NCBI GenBank assembly: GCA_002329075.1
Contig: DCXR01000023.1
Location: forward strand, 27,084-56,106
Source of the DNA: Candidatus Neomicrothrix sp. UBA2131
Lineage (GTDB): Bacteria; Actinomycetota; Acidimicrobiia; Acidimicrobiales; MedAcidi-G1
Direction: 5' to 3'
DNA length: 29,023 nt
The translations under genes were made by a program, and so were the position numbers. Below, piece after piece: positions 1 to 7,362 of this stretch. The notes under the pieces were generated by a model that was not told the DNA's origin, made no database searches, and saw only the letters and a list, made by a program, of their open reading frames with translations. Positions within the stretch are counted from its first letter, which is position 1, and every line of letters begins with the position of its first letter.

Positions 1-24
1 TAGGCACGGTAGGCACGGTAGGCA
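1..24. repeat. Short tandem repeat containing TAGGCA
   Basis: The 9-base unit TAGGCACGG occurs at 1-9 and 10-18, followed by a degenerate third copy starting TAGGCA at 19-24. It may continue beyond the window edge. TAGGCA recurs at 90-95, at the start of the iron-transport ATPase gene. A small GGGGC/GCCCC inverted repeat lies at 32-36 and 42-46. No gene is visible in 1-94. Function is unknown; the array could be a set of half-sites for the nearby metalloregulator or simply a mutable repeat. Confidence 0.5.
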
Positions 25-81
25 ATGGGCAGGGGCGACGTGCCCCGAGCGGCGGTCTTGGGTTGTGCGGACAACCACCCC

Positions 82-94
82 TAGTCTGTTAGGC
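82..94 (+). promoter_or_regulatory. Leaderless-type promoter and candidate operator of the iron ABC ATPase gene
   Basis: TAGTCT (82-87) fits the actinobacterial -10 consensus TANNNT and lies exactly 7 bases before the ATG at 95, with no Shine-Dalgarno. This is the usual geometry of a leaderless transcript. The word CTGTTAGGC (86-94) overlaps the end of the hexamer and fills the gap to the start codon, where a bound repressor would block initiation. The same word occurs upstream of the regulator gene and, as CTGTTAGTT, upstream of the binding-protein gene. The promoter geometry is seen; the operator role is inferred. Confidence 0.5.
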
Positions 95-1147
95 ATGATG
101 AACATCCGGGCCACCCGGGGCGAAGACGTCGCCCCCGCCGGGCTCCGGGTCGAGGACCTGTCCGTCGCCTACGACGGGCCGCCCGTGCTCACGGAGCTCT
201 CCCTCGAGGTCGCACCCGGCGAACTCGTCGCCCTACTCGGCCCCAGCGGCTGTGGCAAGACCACGCTGCTGCGGTCCATTGCCGGGCTCGAGCGACCCGA
301 CCGGGGCACCATCTCGGTCGGCAACCGCACCGTCACGGGCAATGGGACCTTCGTGCCGCCCGAACGGCGGCGGATCGGCATGGTGTTCCAGGACGGCGCC
401 CTGTTCCCCCACCTCGACGTCCGACGCAACGTGGCCTACGGGCTTCCCCGGGACCAGCGCCGCAACGGCCGGGTGGACGAGGCACTCGACATGGTCGGCC
501 TCACCGACGTGGCCGACCGCATGCCCGGCACGCTCTCCGGTGGTCAGCAGCAACGGGTGGCCCTGGCCAGGGCGCTCGCTCCCCGGCCGGGGGTCCTGCT
601 CCTCGACGAACCCTTCTCGAACCTCGACGCCACCCTGCGCCTCCAGGTCCGTGCCGAGATGCACCGCCTGCTCGTCGACCTCGGCATCACCACCATCTTC
701 GTCACCCACGACCAGGAGGAGGCGTTCGTGCTCGGCGACCGGGTGGCGGTGCTCCACGACGGCCACCTGGCCCAGGTCGGCACGCCCGACGACCTCTACC
801 GGCGACCCGCCGACCGCTGGGTGGCCACCTTCGTCGGCGACGCCAACCTGTTCCGCTGCAACCGACCGGTCGGTTCGTGCCGGACGCCCGTCGGTGAGGT
901 GCCGGTGCTGGTCAGCTGCGACGGTCCCGCCGACCTGCTGCTTCGGCCCGAGGACCTGGCCGTCGGCGAGGGCGACAACGGCACGATCGAACTGGTCGAG
1001 TACTACGGCCACGACGCCATGGTCCACGTTCTGCTGGACGAAGGCCCTTCGGTCAAGGTACGGACCGAGGCCGACCTGACCCACCGACGGGGCGACCGCG
1101 TCGGTGTGACCTATGTCGGGTCGGGAGCGGTGGCCCTCGGGTTGTGA
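95..1147 (+). CDS. fbpC: Ferric-iron-type ABC transporter ATP-binding protein (FbpC-like)
   Basis: A 350-residue ABC ATPase that would power import of a metal (probably Fe3+) through the permease encoded at 2292. Walker A GPSGCGKTT is at residues 49-57, the Q-loop Gln at 99, the signature LSGGQQQR at 147-154, Walker B LLLDEP at 168-173 and the H-loop His at 205. A C-terminal extension from about residue 245 corresponds to the TOBE-type regulatory domain of the CysA/PotA/FbpC group. I chose the ATG at 95 over the upstream in-frame GTG at 65 because a -10-like TAGTCT lies 7 bases before it. The ATPase gene comes first and is separated from the binding-protein gene by 69 bases with their own candidate operator, so it may be a separate transcript. 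A sulfate, polyamine or thiamine transporter is possible from this subunit alone; the neighbours favour iron. Confidence 0.85.
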   Translation: MMNIRATRGEDVAPAGLRVEDLSVAYDGPPVLTELSLEVAPGELVALLGPSGCGKTTLLRSIAGLERPDRGTISVGNRTVTGNGTFVPPERRRIGMVFQDGALFPHLDVRRNVAYGLPRDQRRNGRVDEALDMVGLTDVADRMPGTLSGGQQQRVALARALAPRPGVLLLDEPFSNLDATLRLQVRAEMHRLLVDLGITTIFVTHDQEEAFVLGDRVAVLHDGHLAQVGTPDDLYRRPADRWVATFVGDANLFRCNRPVGSCRTPVGEVPVLVSCDGPADLLLRPEDLAVGEGDNGTIELVEYYGHDAMVHVLLDEGPSVKVRTEADLTHRRGDRVGVTYVGSGAVALGL

Positions 1148-1157
1148 ACCTTGGTGC

Positions 1158-1179
1158 CTGTTAGTTAAGGTCTCTTAAC
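1158..1179 (+). promoter_or_regulatory. Candidate metalloregulator operator upstream of the binding-protein gene
   Basis: CTGTTAG (1158-1164) runs into a perfect inverted repeat, GTTAAG (1164-1169), four bases, CTTAAC (1174-1179). A possible -10 hexamer TACCTT is at 1194-1199, which would place the repeat over the -35 region. The repeat resembles DtxR/IdeR boxes in containing GTTAG-like half-sites, but the 4-base spacing is not the canonical 19-bp box. The symmetry is seen; binding by the regulator encoded at 3961-4626 is inferred. Confidence 0.5.
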
Positions 1180-1216
1180 ACTACGCAGACACCTACCTTC
1201 AGGAGCCACGCCGGCC

Positions 1217-2260
1217 ATGTGCTTCTCCTCCACGCACACTCGTCGCCTCGGCGTCCACCTACTGCTCGGCGTCAGCCTCCTGGCCGGAGCCGCCGGCCTC
1301 ACCGGCTGCGGGAGCGACGACGACAAGTCGATCACGATCTACTCCGGTCGCTCCGAGAGCCTCGTCGGCCCCATCTTCGAGGCCTTCACAGCCCAGACCG
1401 GCATCGCCGTCGAGGCCCGCTACGGATCCTCCAACGACATGGCGCTCACCCTCGAGACCGAGGGCACCAAGACCACCGCCGACGTATTCCTGTCCCGCAG
1501 CCCAGGCCCGACCGGCTACCTCGACGACCTCGGGATGCTGGCCGGGCTCGACGACGACGTACTGGCCGAGGTCGACGCCTCCAACCGTGCAGGCAACGAC
1601 AACTGGGTCGGCTTCGCCGGCCGTGCCCGCGTCCTCGTCTACAACATCGACGAGGTGCCCGAGGCCGACCTCCCCGACTCGATCTTCGACCTGACCGGCC
1701 CCGGGTACGAAGGACTCGTCGCCGTCCCCGGCTCGAACTCGTCGTTCCAGGACTGGTTCACCGTCTTCCGCCTCCGCAACGGCGACGACGTCGCCATCGG
1801 CTGGCTCGAAGGCATGGTCGCCAACGGCTCGCACTTCTACCCCAAGAACCGGGCCATCGTCGAAGCCGTCGGCCGCGACGAGGTGCGCTTCGGGCTCGTC
1901 AACCACTACTACAACCACCAGGAGGTCGCCAAGAACGGCGACGACCAACGCTCGGCCAACCACGGATTCGCCCCCGGCGACGACGGCGGCCTCATGATCA
2001 TCGCCACCGCCTCGATCCTCGACAGCAGCGACGACAAGGAGAACGCCAACCGGTTCCTGGCCTTCCTACTGAGCGACGGACAGCAGCGCTACCTGACCGA
2101 CACGGTCTTCGAGTACCCGCTGGCCATCGGCGTGGCACCTGCCGACAGGCTCCCCGAGCGGCCCGCCGACACCGTCGGCGCCATCGACATCGACGACATG
2201 GCCGCCGAGTTCAAGCGGACCATCGAGATCATCGAGGCCAGCGGGGTCCTCGACCAGTAG
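1217..2260 (+). CDS. fbpA: Iron(III) ABC transporter substrate-binding lipoprotein (FbpA-like)
   Basis: A 347-residue extracellular binding protein. The N-terminus has basic residues (R9, R10), a hydrophobic stretch (15-27) and a lipobox L28-T-G-C31, so it should be lipid-anchored after signal peptidase II cleavage. The mature start has the family's ITIYSGR opening. A Tyr pair Y231-Y232 within NHYYNHQ matches the adjacent tyrosines that bind Fe3+ in FbpA proteins, and this is the best evidence that the substrate is ferric iron. An AGGAG Shine-Dalgarno lies 11 bases before the ATG. The stop is 31 bases before the permease gene, so the two are probably co-transcribed. The inverted repeat at 1164-1179 suggests metal-responsive repression. 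Confidence 0.88.
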   Translation: MCFSSTHTRRLGVHLLLGVSLLAGAAGLTGCGSDDDKSITIYSGRSESLVGPIFEAFTAQTGIAVEARYGSSNDMALTLETEGTKTTADVFLSRSPGPTGYLDDLGMLAGLDDDVLAEVDASNRAGNDNWVGFAGRARVLVYNIDEVPEADLPDSIFDLTGPGYEGLVAVPGSNSSFQDWFTVFRLRNGDDVAIGWLEGMVANGSHFYPKNRAIVEAVGRDEVRFGLVNHYYNHQEVAKNGDDQRSANHGFAPGDDGGLMIIATASILDSSDDKENANRFLAFLLSDGQQRYLTDTVFEYPLAIGVAPADRLPERPADTVGAIDIDDMAAEFKRTIEIIEASGVLDQ

Positions 2261-2291
2261 CGGATTCCGTGGCGGGAACCACAATGGTGCG

Positions 2292-3932
2292 ATGAGCGAG
2301 AACCCAGCGGCCGCACCCTCCACGGCCAACGCTGCCCGGTCCCGGGCAGGGATAGGGCAGCCACCGTGGGACCTCTCGGTCGGCGCCATCGCCGTGGCGA
2401 CACTGTTCGCCCTCCCGGGGGGATATGTGCTCTGGCGGGCACTGACCGGAGGCTCCCTCCACCTGCTCGTCGAACGACGGTCACTCGAGCCGCTCTGGCA
2501 CACGGTCCAGTTGGCGTTCCTGGTGTCCGCATCGACGGCGCTGGTCGGCACCGCACTGGCATGGCTCACCATCCGCACCGACCTCCCGCTGCGCCGGTTC
2601 TGGCGCGTCGTCGCCCCCCTCCCGCTCGTGTACCCCAGCTTCGTGGGGGCAGCCGCCTTCCGCTCAGGCCTGACACCCGGCGGCATCGTGCACGACCTGG
2701 CCGGCCACCTCGGCCTCGACCTCCAGTTCCGACTCCACGGCCTTGTCGGTTCGTGGCTGGTCCTGACGCTGTTCACCTACCCCTACGTGTACCTTCCGGT
2801 GGCGGCCCGACTCTCCGCCCTCCCGTCATCGCTCGAGGAAAACGCCCGCCTCCTCGGCGACCGGCCCCTGCAGGTGTTCCGGCGCGTCGTGATGCCCCAG
2901 GCGTCGTCGTCGATCGCCGCCGGCGCCCTGCTCGTCTTCCTCTACACGGTCAGCGACTTCGGCGCAGTCCACCTGATGCGGTTCGAAACCCTCACCCAGA
3001 CCATCTACCGCACCCGCCTGTTCGACCAGGGCCGCTCCTTCGCCCTCGCCCTCCTGCTACTCGCCCTGGCGCTCGTGGTCGTCGCCACCGAACGCACCGT
3101 GGCCCGACGTGGGTCGCGCTCCGAGGTGATCGGCGACCGGTCCCCCCTGCGCATCCCGCTCGGCCGCTGGAAGGCTCCGGCCATCGCCACCTGCTCGCTG
3201 GTCGTGGGCCTGGCACTGTTCGCCCCCGCCGTCTCGCTGGCCGACTGGGGGCTGTTCGGCTGGTTCCGGCAGCGCCGCGGCCTGGCCGAACTCCGCCTCG
3301 ACTGGGGCGACGTGGCAGGCGCCACATGGAGCACGGTGTGGGTCAGCATGGTCACCGCCGTCGTCGCCATCGCCGTGGTGCTGCCCGTGGCCTACCTGCT
3401 GGCCCGCCACCGCTCCCGGCTGGGTGGCATCGTCAACAGCGTGGTGGTGGCCGGCTTCGCCATCCCCGGCCTGGTGGTGGCGATCTCGCTCATCTTCTGG
3501 ACCCTCCATGCATCGCCTTTCGAGTTCCTGATCGGCACGATGCCGGTCCTCGTGTTCGCCTACGTCGTGCACTTCGGTGCCCTGGCGGTACGAACCGCCC
3601 AGGTGGCGGTCTCGTCCGTGCCCCGGCAGATGAACGACGCCGCCCGCCTGCTCGGTGCCGGTCGACTACGACGGTTCTTCACGGTCGACCTGCCGATCAT
3701 GGCACCCGGCCTGGCCGCCGGAGGAGGCCTGGTGATGCTCTCCACCATGAAGGAACTGCCCGCCACCCTGCTGGTGTCGCCGATCGGGTTCCGGACGCTC
3801 GTCGTCCGGATCTGGGACACATACGAGGCGCTGTACCTCGCCGAGATGGCGATCCTGGCACTCGTGCTCGTGGCGATCAGCGCCCTGCTGACCTGGTTCC
3901 TCGTGGTACGCCGGTCGGACCACCTGGCCTGA
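2292..3932 (+). CDS. fbpB: Iron(III) ABC transporter permease, two fused permease domains (FbpB-like)
   Basis: A 546-residue membrane protein with many hydrophobic segments in two halves (about residues 35-270 and 300-540). Each half carries a cytoplasmic coupling (EAA) loop: the first near residues 181-200 (ENARLLG...), the second near 447-466 (NDAARLLGAG). A single polypeptide carrying both permease domains is typical of FbpB/AfuB-type ferric importers. The gene follows the binding protein by 31 bases and converges with the regulator gene, whose stop is 28 bases away. The ATG at 2292 has only a weak upstream purine run, so expression may depend on translation of the preceding gene. Substrate assignment rests on the FbpA-like partner. 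Confidence 0.88.
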   Translation: MSENPAAAPSTANAARSRAGIGQPPWDLSVGAIAVATLFALPGGYVLWRALTGGSLHLLVERRSLEPLWHTVQLAFLVSASTALVGTALAWLTIRTDLPLRRFWRVVAPLPLVYPSFVGAAAFRSGLTPGGIVHDLAGHLGLDLQFRLHGLVGSWLVLTLFTYPYVYLPVAARLSALPSSLEENARLLGDRPLQVFRRVVMPQASSSIAAGALLVFLYTVSDFGAVHLMRFETLTQTIYRTRLFDQGRSFALALLLLALALVVVATERTVARRGSRSEVIGDRSPLRIPLGRWKAPAIATCSLVVGLALFAPAVSLADWGLFGWFRQRRGLAELRLDWGDVAGATWSTVWVSMVTAVVAIAVVLPVAYLLARHRSRLGGIVNSVVVAGFAIPGLVVAISLIFWTLHASPFEFLIGTMPVLVFAYVVHFGALAVRTAQVAVSSVPRQMNDAARLLGAGRLRRFFTVDLPIMAPGLAAGGGLVMLSTMKELPATLLVSPIGFRTLVVRIWDTYEALYLAEMAILALVLVAISALLTWFLVVRRSDHLA

Positions 3933-3960
3933 GCCGTATTCGCAACCCGCAGGTCGGCCT

Positions 3961-4626
3961 TCAGTCGGTGACGAGGATGCGTTCGGCAGCGAACAACCCG
4001 ACGCCGACCCGGGTGCCCGAGACCTCGACGGTCACCGTGCCGTCCGGTGACGCTGCCGTGACCACGCCCCGGTTGCCGGGCATCAGTGCCGACTCCTCGA
4101 GGAACTCGAGCAGGCCCGGTTCGAACTCGAGTTCCTCGGTGATCCGGTTCACCGTGAACCCGGCACCCACCGATACATCAGCCAGGTGGCGGGTGTCGGG
4201 CTCTCTGTAGCCGGAACCGGGGATCGGGTTTCCGTGCGGGCAGGTGGTGGGCTCGCCCAACACGCTGACCAGCGCCTTTTCGACCACAGGCGAGATCACG
4301 TGCTCCCACTTGCCGGCCTCGTGGTGGGCGTCGGTCCAGTTCAGGCCCAGGACATCGGTCAGGAAGCGTTCGGCGATGCGATGGCGCCTGACCACCTGTG
4401 TGGCCAGTTCCATGCCGTCGACGGTGAGTGAGATGGCACCGTCGCCTGTCGCCACGAGGCCCTCGGACTCCAGGCGCCGGATCATCTCGGAGACCGCCGG
4501 CCGGCTCACTTCGAGGCGATCGGCGATACGGGCCTGGATCACATCGAAGTCGTCCTCGGCCAACTCGAAGATGGCCTCGCAGTACTCCTCGAACGCCGGG
4601 TGGTACTCGGGTGCCTCGTAGACCAT
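3961..4626 (-). CDS. DtxR/MntR-family metal-dependent transcriptional regulator
   Basis: A 221-residue repressor predicted to bind DNA when loaded with Fe2+ or Mn2+. Residues 1-70 form a winged helix with a recognition segment near SRPAVSEMIRRLE (41-53). Residues 71-140 are the dimerisation and metal domain, ending in the family motif GNPIPG (132-137). Residues 150-221 form an SH3/FeoA-like domain. Conserved metal residues H82, E86, H101, E108 and H109 are present. The DtxR Cys102 position is G105, and the DtxR Met10 position is E14, with E17 nearby, as in the acidic N-terminal ligands of MntR. This mixed site makes Fe versus Mn preference uncertain. Start: the ATG at 4626 is 7 bases after a -10-like TACACT, so the 18-residue upstream extension is unlikely. 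Its position beside the iron importer and the shared CTGTTAG motif suggest it controls that importer and itself. Confidence 0.85.
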   Translation of the reverse strand: MVYEAPEYHPAFEEYCEAIFELAEDDFDVIQARIADRLEVSRPAVSEMIRRLESEGLVATGDGAISLTVDGMELATQVVRRHRIAERFLTDVLGLNWTDAHHEAGKWEHVISPVVEKALVSVLGEPTTCPHGNPIPGSGYREPDTRHLADVSVGAGFTVNRITEELEFEPGLLEFLEESALMPGNRGVVTAASPDGTVTVEVSGTRVGVGLFAAERILVTD

Positions 4627-4633
4627 GACCGGG

Positions 4634-4664
4634 AGTGTAGGCCGCTGTGAAGCGCGCCTAACAG
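4634..4664 (-). promoter_or_regulatory. Leaderless-type promoter and candidate autoregulatory operator of the DtxR-family gene
   Basis: On the minus strand TACACT (4639-4634) lies 7 bases before the ATG at 4626. CTGTTAGGC (4664-4656) is positioned over where a -35 element would sit with 17-base spacing. The same nonamer occurs at 86-94. The 83-base gap is shared with the divergent thiolase gene, so a bound regulator might affect both. Motif positions are seen; regulation is inferred. Confidence 0.45.
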
Positions 4665-4709
4665 GGGCGCGCCTCGGCAACGGGCACGGTCGTGCTGCAT
4701 GCTGGGGGC

Positions 4710-6182
4710 ATGGCCATCGACCTCCGCACCCCGGTCATCGTCGGCGCCGCCCAGGTGACCGACCGGATCGACGACCCCAGGCAGGCCCGCACGCCCCTCG
4801 AACTGATGGTCGATGCGCTGCACTCGGCGGCGATCGACGCCGACTCTCCGGGTTGCCTCACCGGACTCGACCTCATCGGCGTGGCCGGCGGCCTCTGGCG
4901 CTACACCGACCCCGGTCGCCAGGTCGCCGACCTCGTCAGGGCCGTCGATGTCGACACCCTCGTCACCGCGTGGTCCGGCCACTCTCCCCAACTGCTCCTG
5001 AACGACCTGGCCGCCCGCATCCGGGCCGGCGAGATCGACGCCGCTGCGGTGCTGGGTGGCGAGGTCAATGCCTCACGCCGGCGGGCCCGACGACTGGGTG
5101 TCGACATCCGTCGGGACGCCGACACCGACCTGCCACCGGCCCGGCAGTTCGGTGACACGCTCGTGATGGCGACCAGCGAGGAGGAGGCACGCGGCATCGA
5201 TGCCCCCATCTCCGTCTACCCACTGCTCGACTCGGCCATCCGGTACGACCGGGGTGAGTCGATCGACGAGCACCGTCGGCGTCTGGGTGGGCTCTGGGCC
5301 GGCTTCAACGCCGTCGCAGTCGACAACCCGCACGCCGCCGTCCGCACGCCCATGACCGCCGACGAGATCTCCACGCCCTCGGCGGCCAACCGTCTCGTCG
5401 GTGCGCCGTACACCGTCGCCATGAATGCCCACAACGCCGTCGACCAGGCGTCGGCCGTGTTGGTGCTCTCGGCCGAACGCGCCCAGGCGCTCGGCGTGCC
5501 CCGGGACCGCTGGGTGTTCCCCCTCTCCGGCAGCGTCGGACTCGATACGACGTGGATCAGCGAGCGCCTCGACCTCCACCGGGCGCCGGTGCTGAAGTTG
5601 GCGGGTGAGGCAGCCCTTGCGGCCGTCGGCCTCGGGATCGACGACCTCACCCACCTCGACCTCTACTCCTGCTTCCCTTCATCCGTGCAGATCTCCACAG
5701 CCGAACTGGGCATCAGCCACAACCGGCCACTCACGGTCACAGGCGGGCTCACGTTCGCCGGTGGACCGTTCAACAACTACAGCGGCCAGGCCATCGCCGC
5801 CCTCGTCCACCACATGCGCGAACGGCCGGGGACCGGACTCGTCCACGCCAACGGCGGCTACGCCACCAAGCACGCCTTCGGTATCTACGGCACCGAGCCC
5901 CCCAAGCAGGCCTTCCGGATAGTCGACGTCCGGAAGGCGGCTGCCGGCCTGCCGACCCGCACCGCCGACCACGCCTACGTCGGCACGGCGACCATCGAGG
6001 GCTACACGGTGATGCACGACCGCGACAACTCACCCACCCACGCCCTCGTCGCACTGCGCACCCCCGGCGACGCCCGCACCTGGGGCACGACCCACGACCC
6101 CCGCCGCCTGGCCGCCATGACCGTCGACGAACACATCGGCATGGCTGCCGAGATCGACCCCGACGGCCTCGTCGCCGTCTGA
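4710..6182 (+). CDS. Thiolase-like protein (TLP1/SCPx-type acetyl-CoA acetyltransferase family)
   Basis: A 490-residue thiolase-fold protein opening with RTPVIVGAAQVTDR. At the usual nucleophilic Cys position it has SGHSPQ (89-94) instead of a Cys-containing motif. The C-terminal half keeps a HANGGYATKHAFG motif near residue 380, and the last ~90 residues match the extra C-terminal domain described for mycobacterial thiolase-like protein type 1. Proteins of this type bind CoA but lack classical thiolase chemistry, so the reaction is uncertain. I chose the ATG at 4710 because the upstream in-frame ATG adds only six residues and a CATGCT hexamer sits 6 bases before 4710. It is 30 bases upstream of the nitronate monooxygenase gene and probably co-transcribed with it. 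Confidence 0.8.
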   Translation: MAIDLRTPVIVGAAQVTDRIDDPRQARTPLELMVDALHSAAIDADSPGCLTGLDLIGVAGGLWRYTDPGRQVADLVRAVDVDTLVTAWSGHSPQLLLNDLAARIRAGEIDAAAVLGGEVNASRRRARRLGVDIRRDADTDLPPARQFGDTLVMATSEEEARGIDAPISVYPLLDSAIRYDRGESIDEHRRRLGGLWAGFNAVAVDNPHAAVRTPMTADEISTPSAANRLVGAPYTVAMNAHNAVDQASAVLVLSAERAQALGVPRDRWVFPLSGSVGLDTTWISERLDLHRAPVLKLAGEAALAAVGLGIDDLTHLDLYSCFPSSVQISTAELGISHNRPLTVTGGLTFAGGPFNNYSGQAIAALVHHMRERPGTGLVHANGGYATKHAFGIYGTEPPKQAFRIVDVRKAAAGLPTRTADHAYVGTATIEGYTVMHDRDNSPTHALVALRTPGDARTWGTTHDPRRLAAMTVDEHIGMAAEIDPDGLVAV

Positions 6183-6212
6183 CCCGACCCCCGACAACGA
6201 AATGAGCCCCCC

Positions 6213-7346
6213 ATGAAGACACCAGTCACCGAGATGTTCGGCATCGAATTCCCGATCTTCGCCTTCAGCCACTGCCGGGACGTGGTCGCCGCCGTGTCCA
6301 GGGCCGGTGGCCTCGGCGTGCTGGGCGCCGTCGCCCACAGCGACGAGGCCCTCGAGGTGGATCTGGCGTGGATCGAGGAGGAGGTCGGCGACCGCCCCTA
6401 CGGCGTCGACCTCATCGTCCCCGCCCGCTACGCAGGCGACGAGGCGGGTGGGTTCCAGACCGCCGACATCGCCGCCCTGATCCCCGGCACCCATCGGGAG
6501 TTCCTCGACGAGATCCTCGAGCGCTACGAGGTGCCCCCGGACCCCGACGACCCTGCGGGTTGGGCGCAACGGCCCGGTGACGCCCCGTTCTCCCTCAACC
6601 GGGCCCAACGGCAGCTCGACATCGCCCTCGCCCACCGGCCGGCGCTCATCGCGAACGCCCTCGGTTCACCGCCACCCGAGATGGTCCGACGCTGCCATGA
6701 GGAGGGTGTCAGGGTCGGTGCCCTGGCCGGCACCCGGGTGCATGCCGAGCGGCACGTGGCGGTCGGGGTCGACCTGATCATCGCCCAGGGAGGCGAGGGG
6801 GGCGGACACACCGGCGAGATCGGCACCATGGTGCTGATCCCCGAGGTCGTCGACGCAGTCGCCCCGGTTCCGGTGCTCGCAGCCGGGGGCATCGGCCGCG
6901 GCCGCCAGATGGCCGCATCGCTGACGCTCGGTGCCGCCGGGGTGTGGTGCGGTTCGGTGTGGCTCACCACCGAGGAGGCCGAGACGAACCCCGTGGTCAA
7001 GCAGAAGATGCTCGACGCAGCGACCACCGACACCCTGCGCTCCCGTTCGATCACCGGCAAGCCGGCCCGGATGCTGCGCACCGCCTGGACAGAGGAATGG
7101 GACCGCGACGACACCCCCGACCCGTTGGGCATGCCGTTCCAGCCGATGCTGACCGACCGGGCGCTGCTGCGCATCAACCGGGCCTCCCACCACGAGGGCT
7201 CCGGCGCCGAGAAGCTGGCGACCTACTTCGTCGGCCAGATCGTGGGCTCCATGAACCGCACCCGTGGTACCGGACAGGTCGTGATGGACATGATCGAGGA
7301 GTTCATCGAGGCCGCCGAGGGCCTCGCAGGCCAACTCGAGGTCTGA
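6213..7346 (+). CDS. Nitronate monooxygenase / 2-nitropropane dioxygenase family FMN protein
   Basis: A 377-residue TIM-barrel flavoprotein. The motif GGEGGGHTGE (193-202) contains the conserved active-site His (H199), followed by VLAAGGIGRGRQ (221-232), the phosphate-binding segment for FMN. It opens with TEMFGIEFPIFAFS, typical of the family. Members oxidise alkyl nitronates such as propionate-3-nitronate to carbonyl compounds, or act as flavin-dependent oxidoreductases on CoA esters. The insertion around residues 90-130 belongs to the longer actinobacterial version. It lies 30 bases after the thiolase-like gene, suggesting a two-gene operon in lipid or nitro-compound metabolism. The physiological substrate is not readable. 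Confidence 0.82.
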   Translation: MKTPVTEMFGIEFPIFAFSHCRDVVAAVSRAGGLGVLGAVAHSDEALEVDLAWIEEEVGDRPYGVDLIVPARYAGDEAGGFQTADIAALIPGTHREFLDEILERYEVPPDPDDPAGWAQRPGDAPFSLNRAQRQLDIALAHRPALIANALGSPPPEMVRRCHEEGVRVGALAGTRVHAERHVAVGVDLIIAQGGEGGGHTGEIGTMVLIPEVVDAVAPVPVLAAGGIGRGRQMAASLTLGAAGVWCGSVWLTTEEAETNPVVKQKMLDAATTDTLRSRSITGKPARMLRTAWTEEWDRDDTPDPLGMPFQPMLTDRALLRINRASHHEGSGAEKLATYFVGQIVGSMNRTRGTGQVVMDMIEEFIEAAEGLAGQLEV

Positions 7347-7362
7347 ACCGGCCGCTTCCGTC

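Noticed and set aside
86..102. Canonical IdeR/DtxR 19-bp box at the ATPase start
   Set aside because: Only the left half (GTTAGGC) matches; the right half does not, so I report a shared motif rather than an IdeR box.
2366..4210. A 614-codon plus-strand frame over fbpB and part of the regulator
   Set aside because: Arg/Pro-rich translation typical of an off-frame reading of GC-rich DNA; the real permease frame has clear membrane helices.
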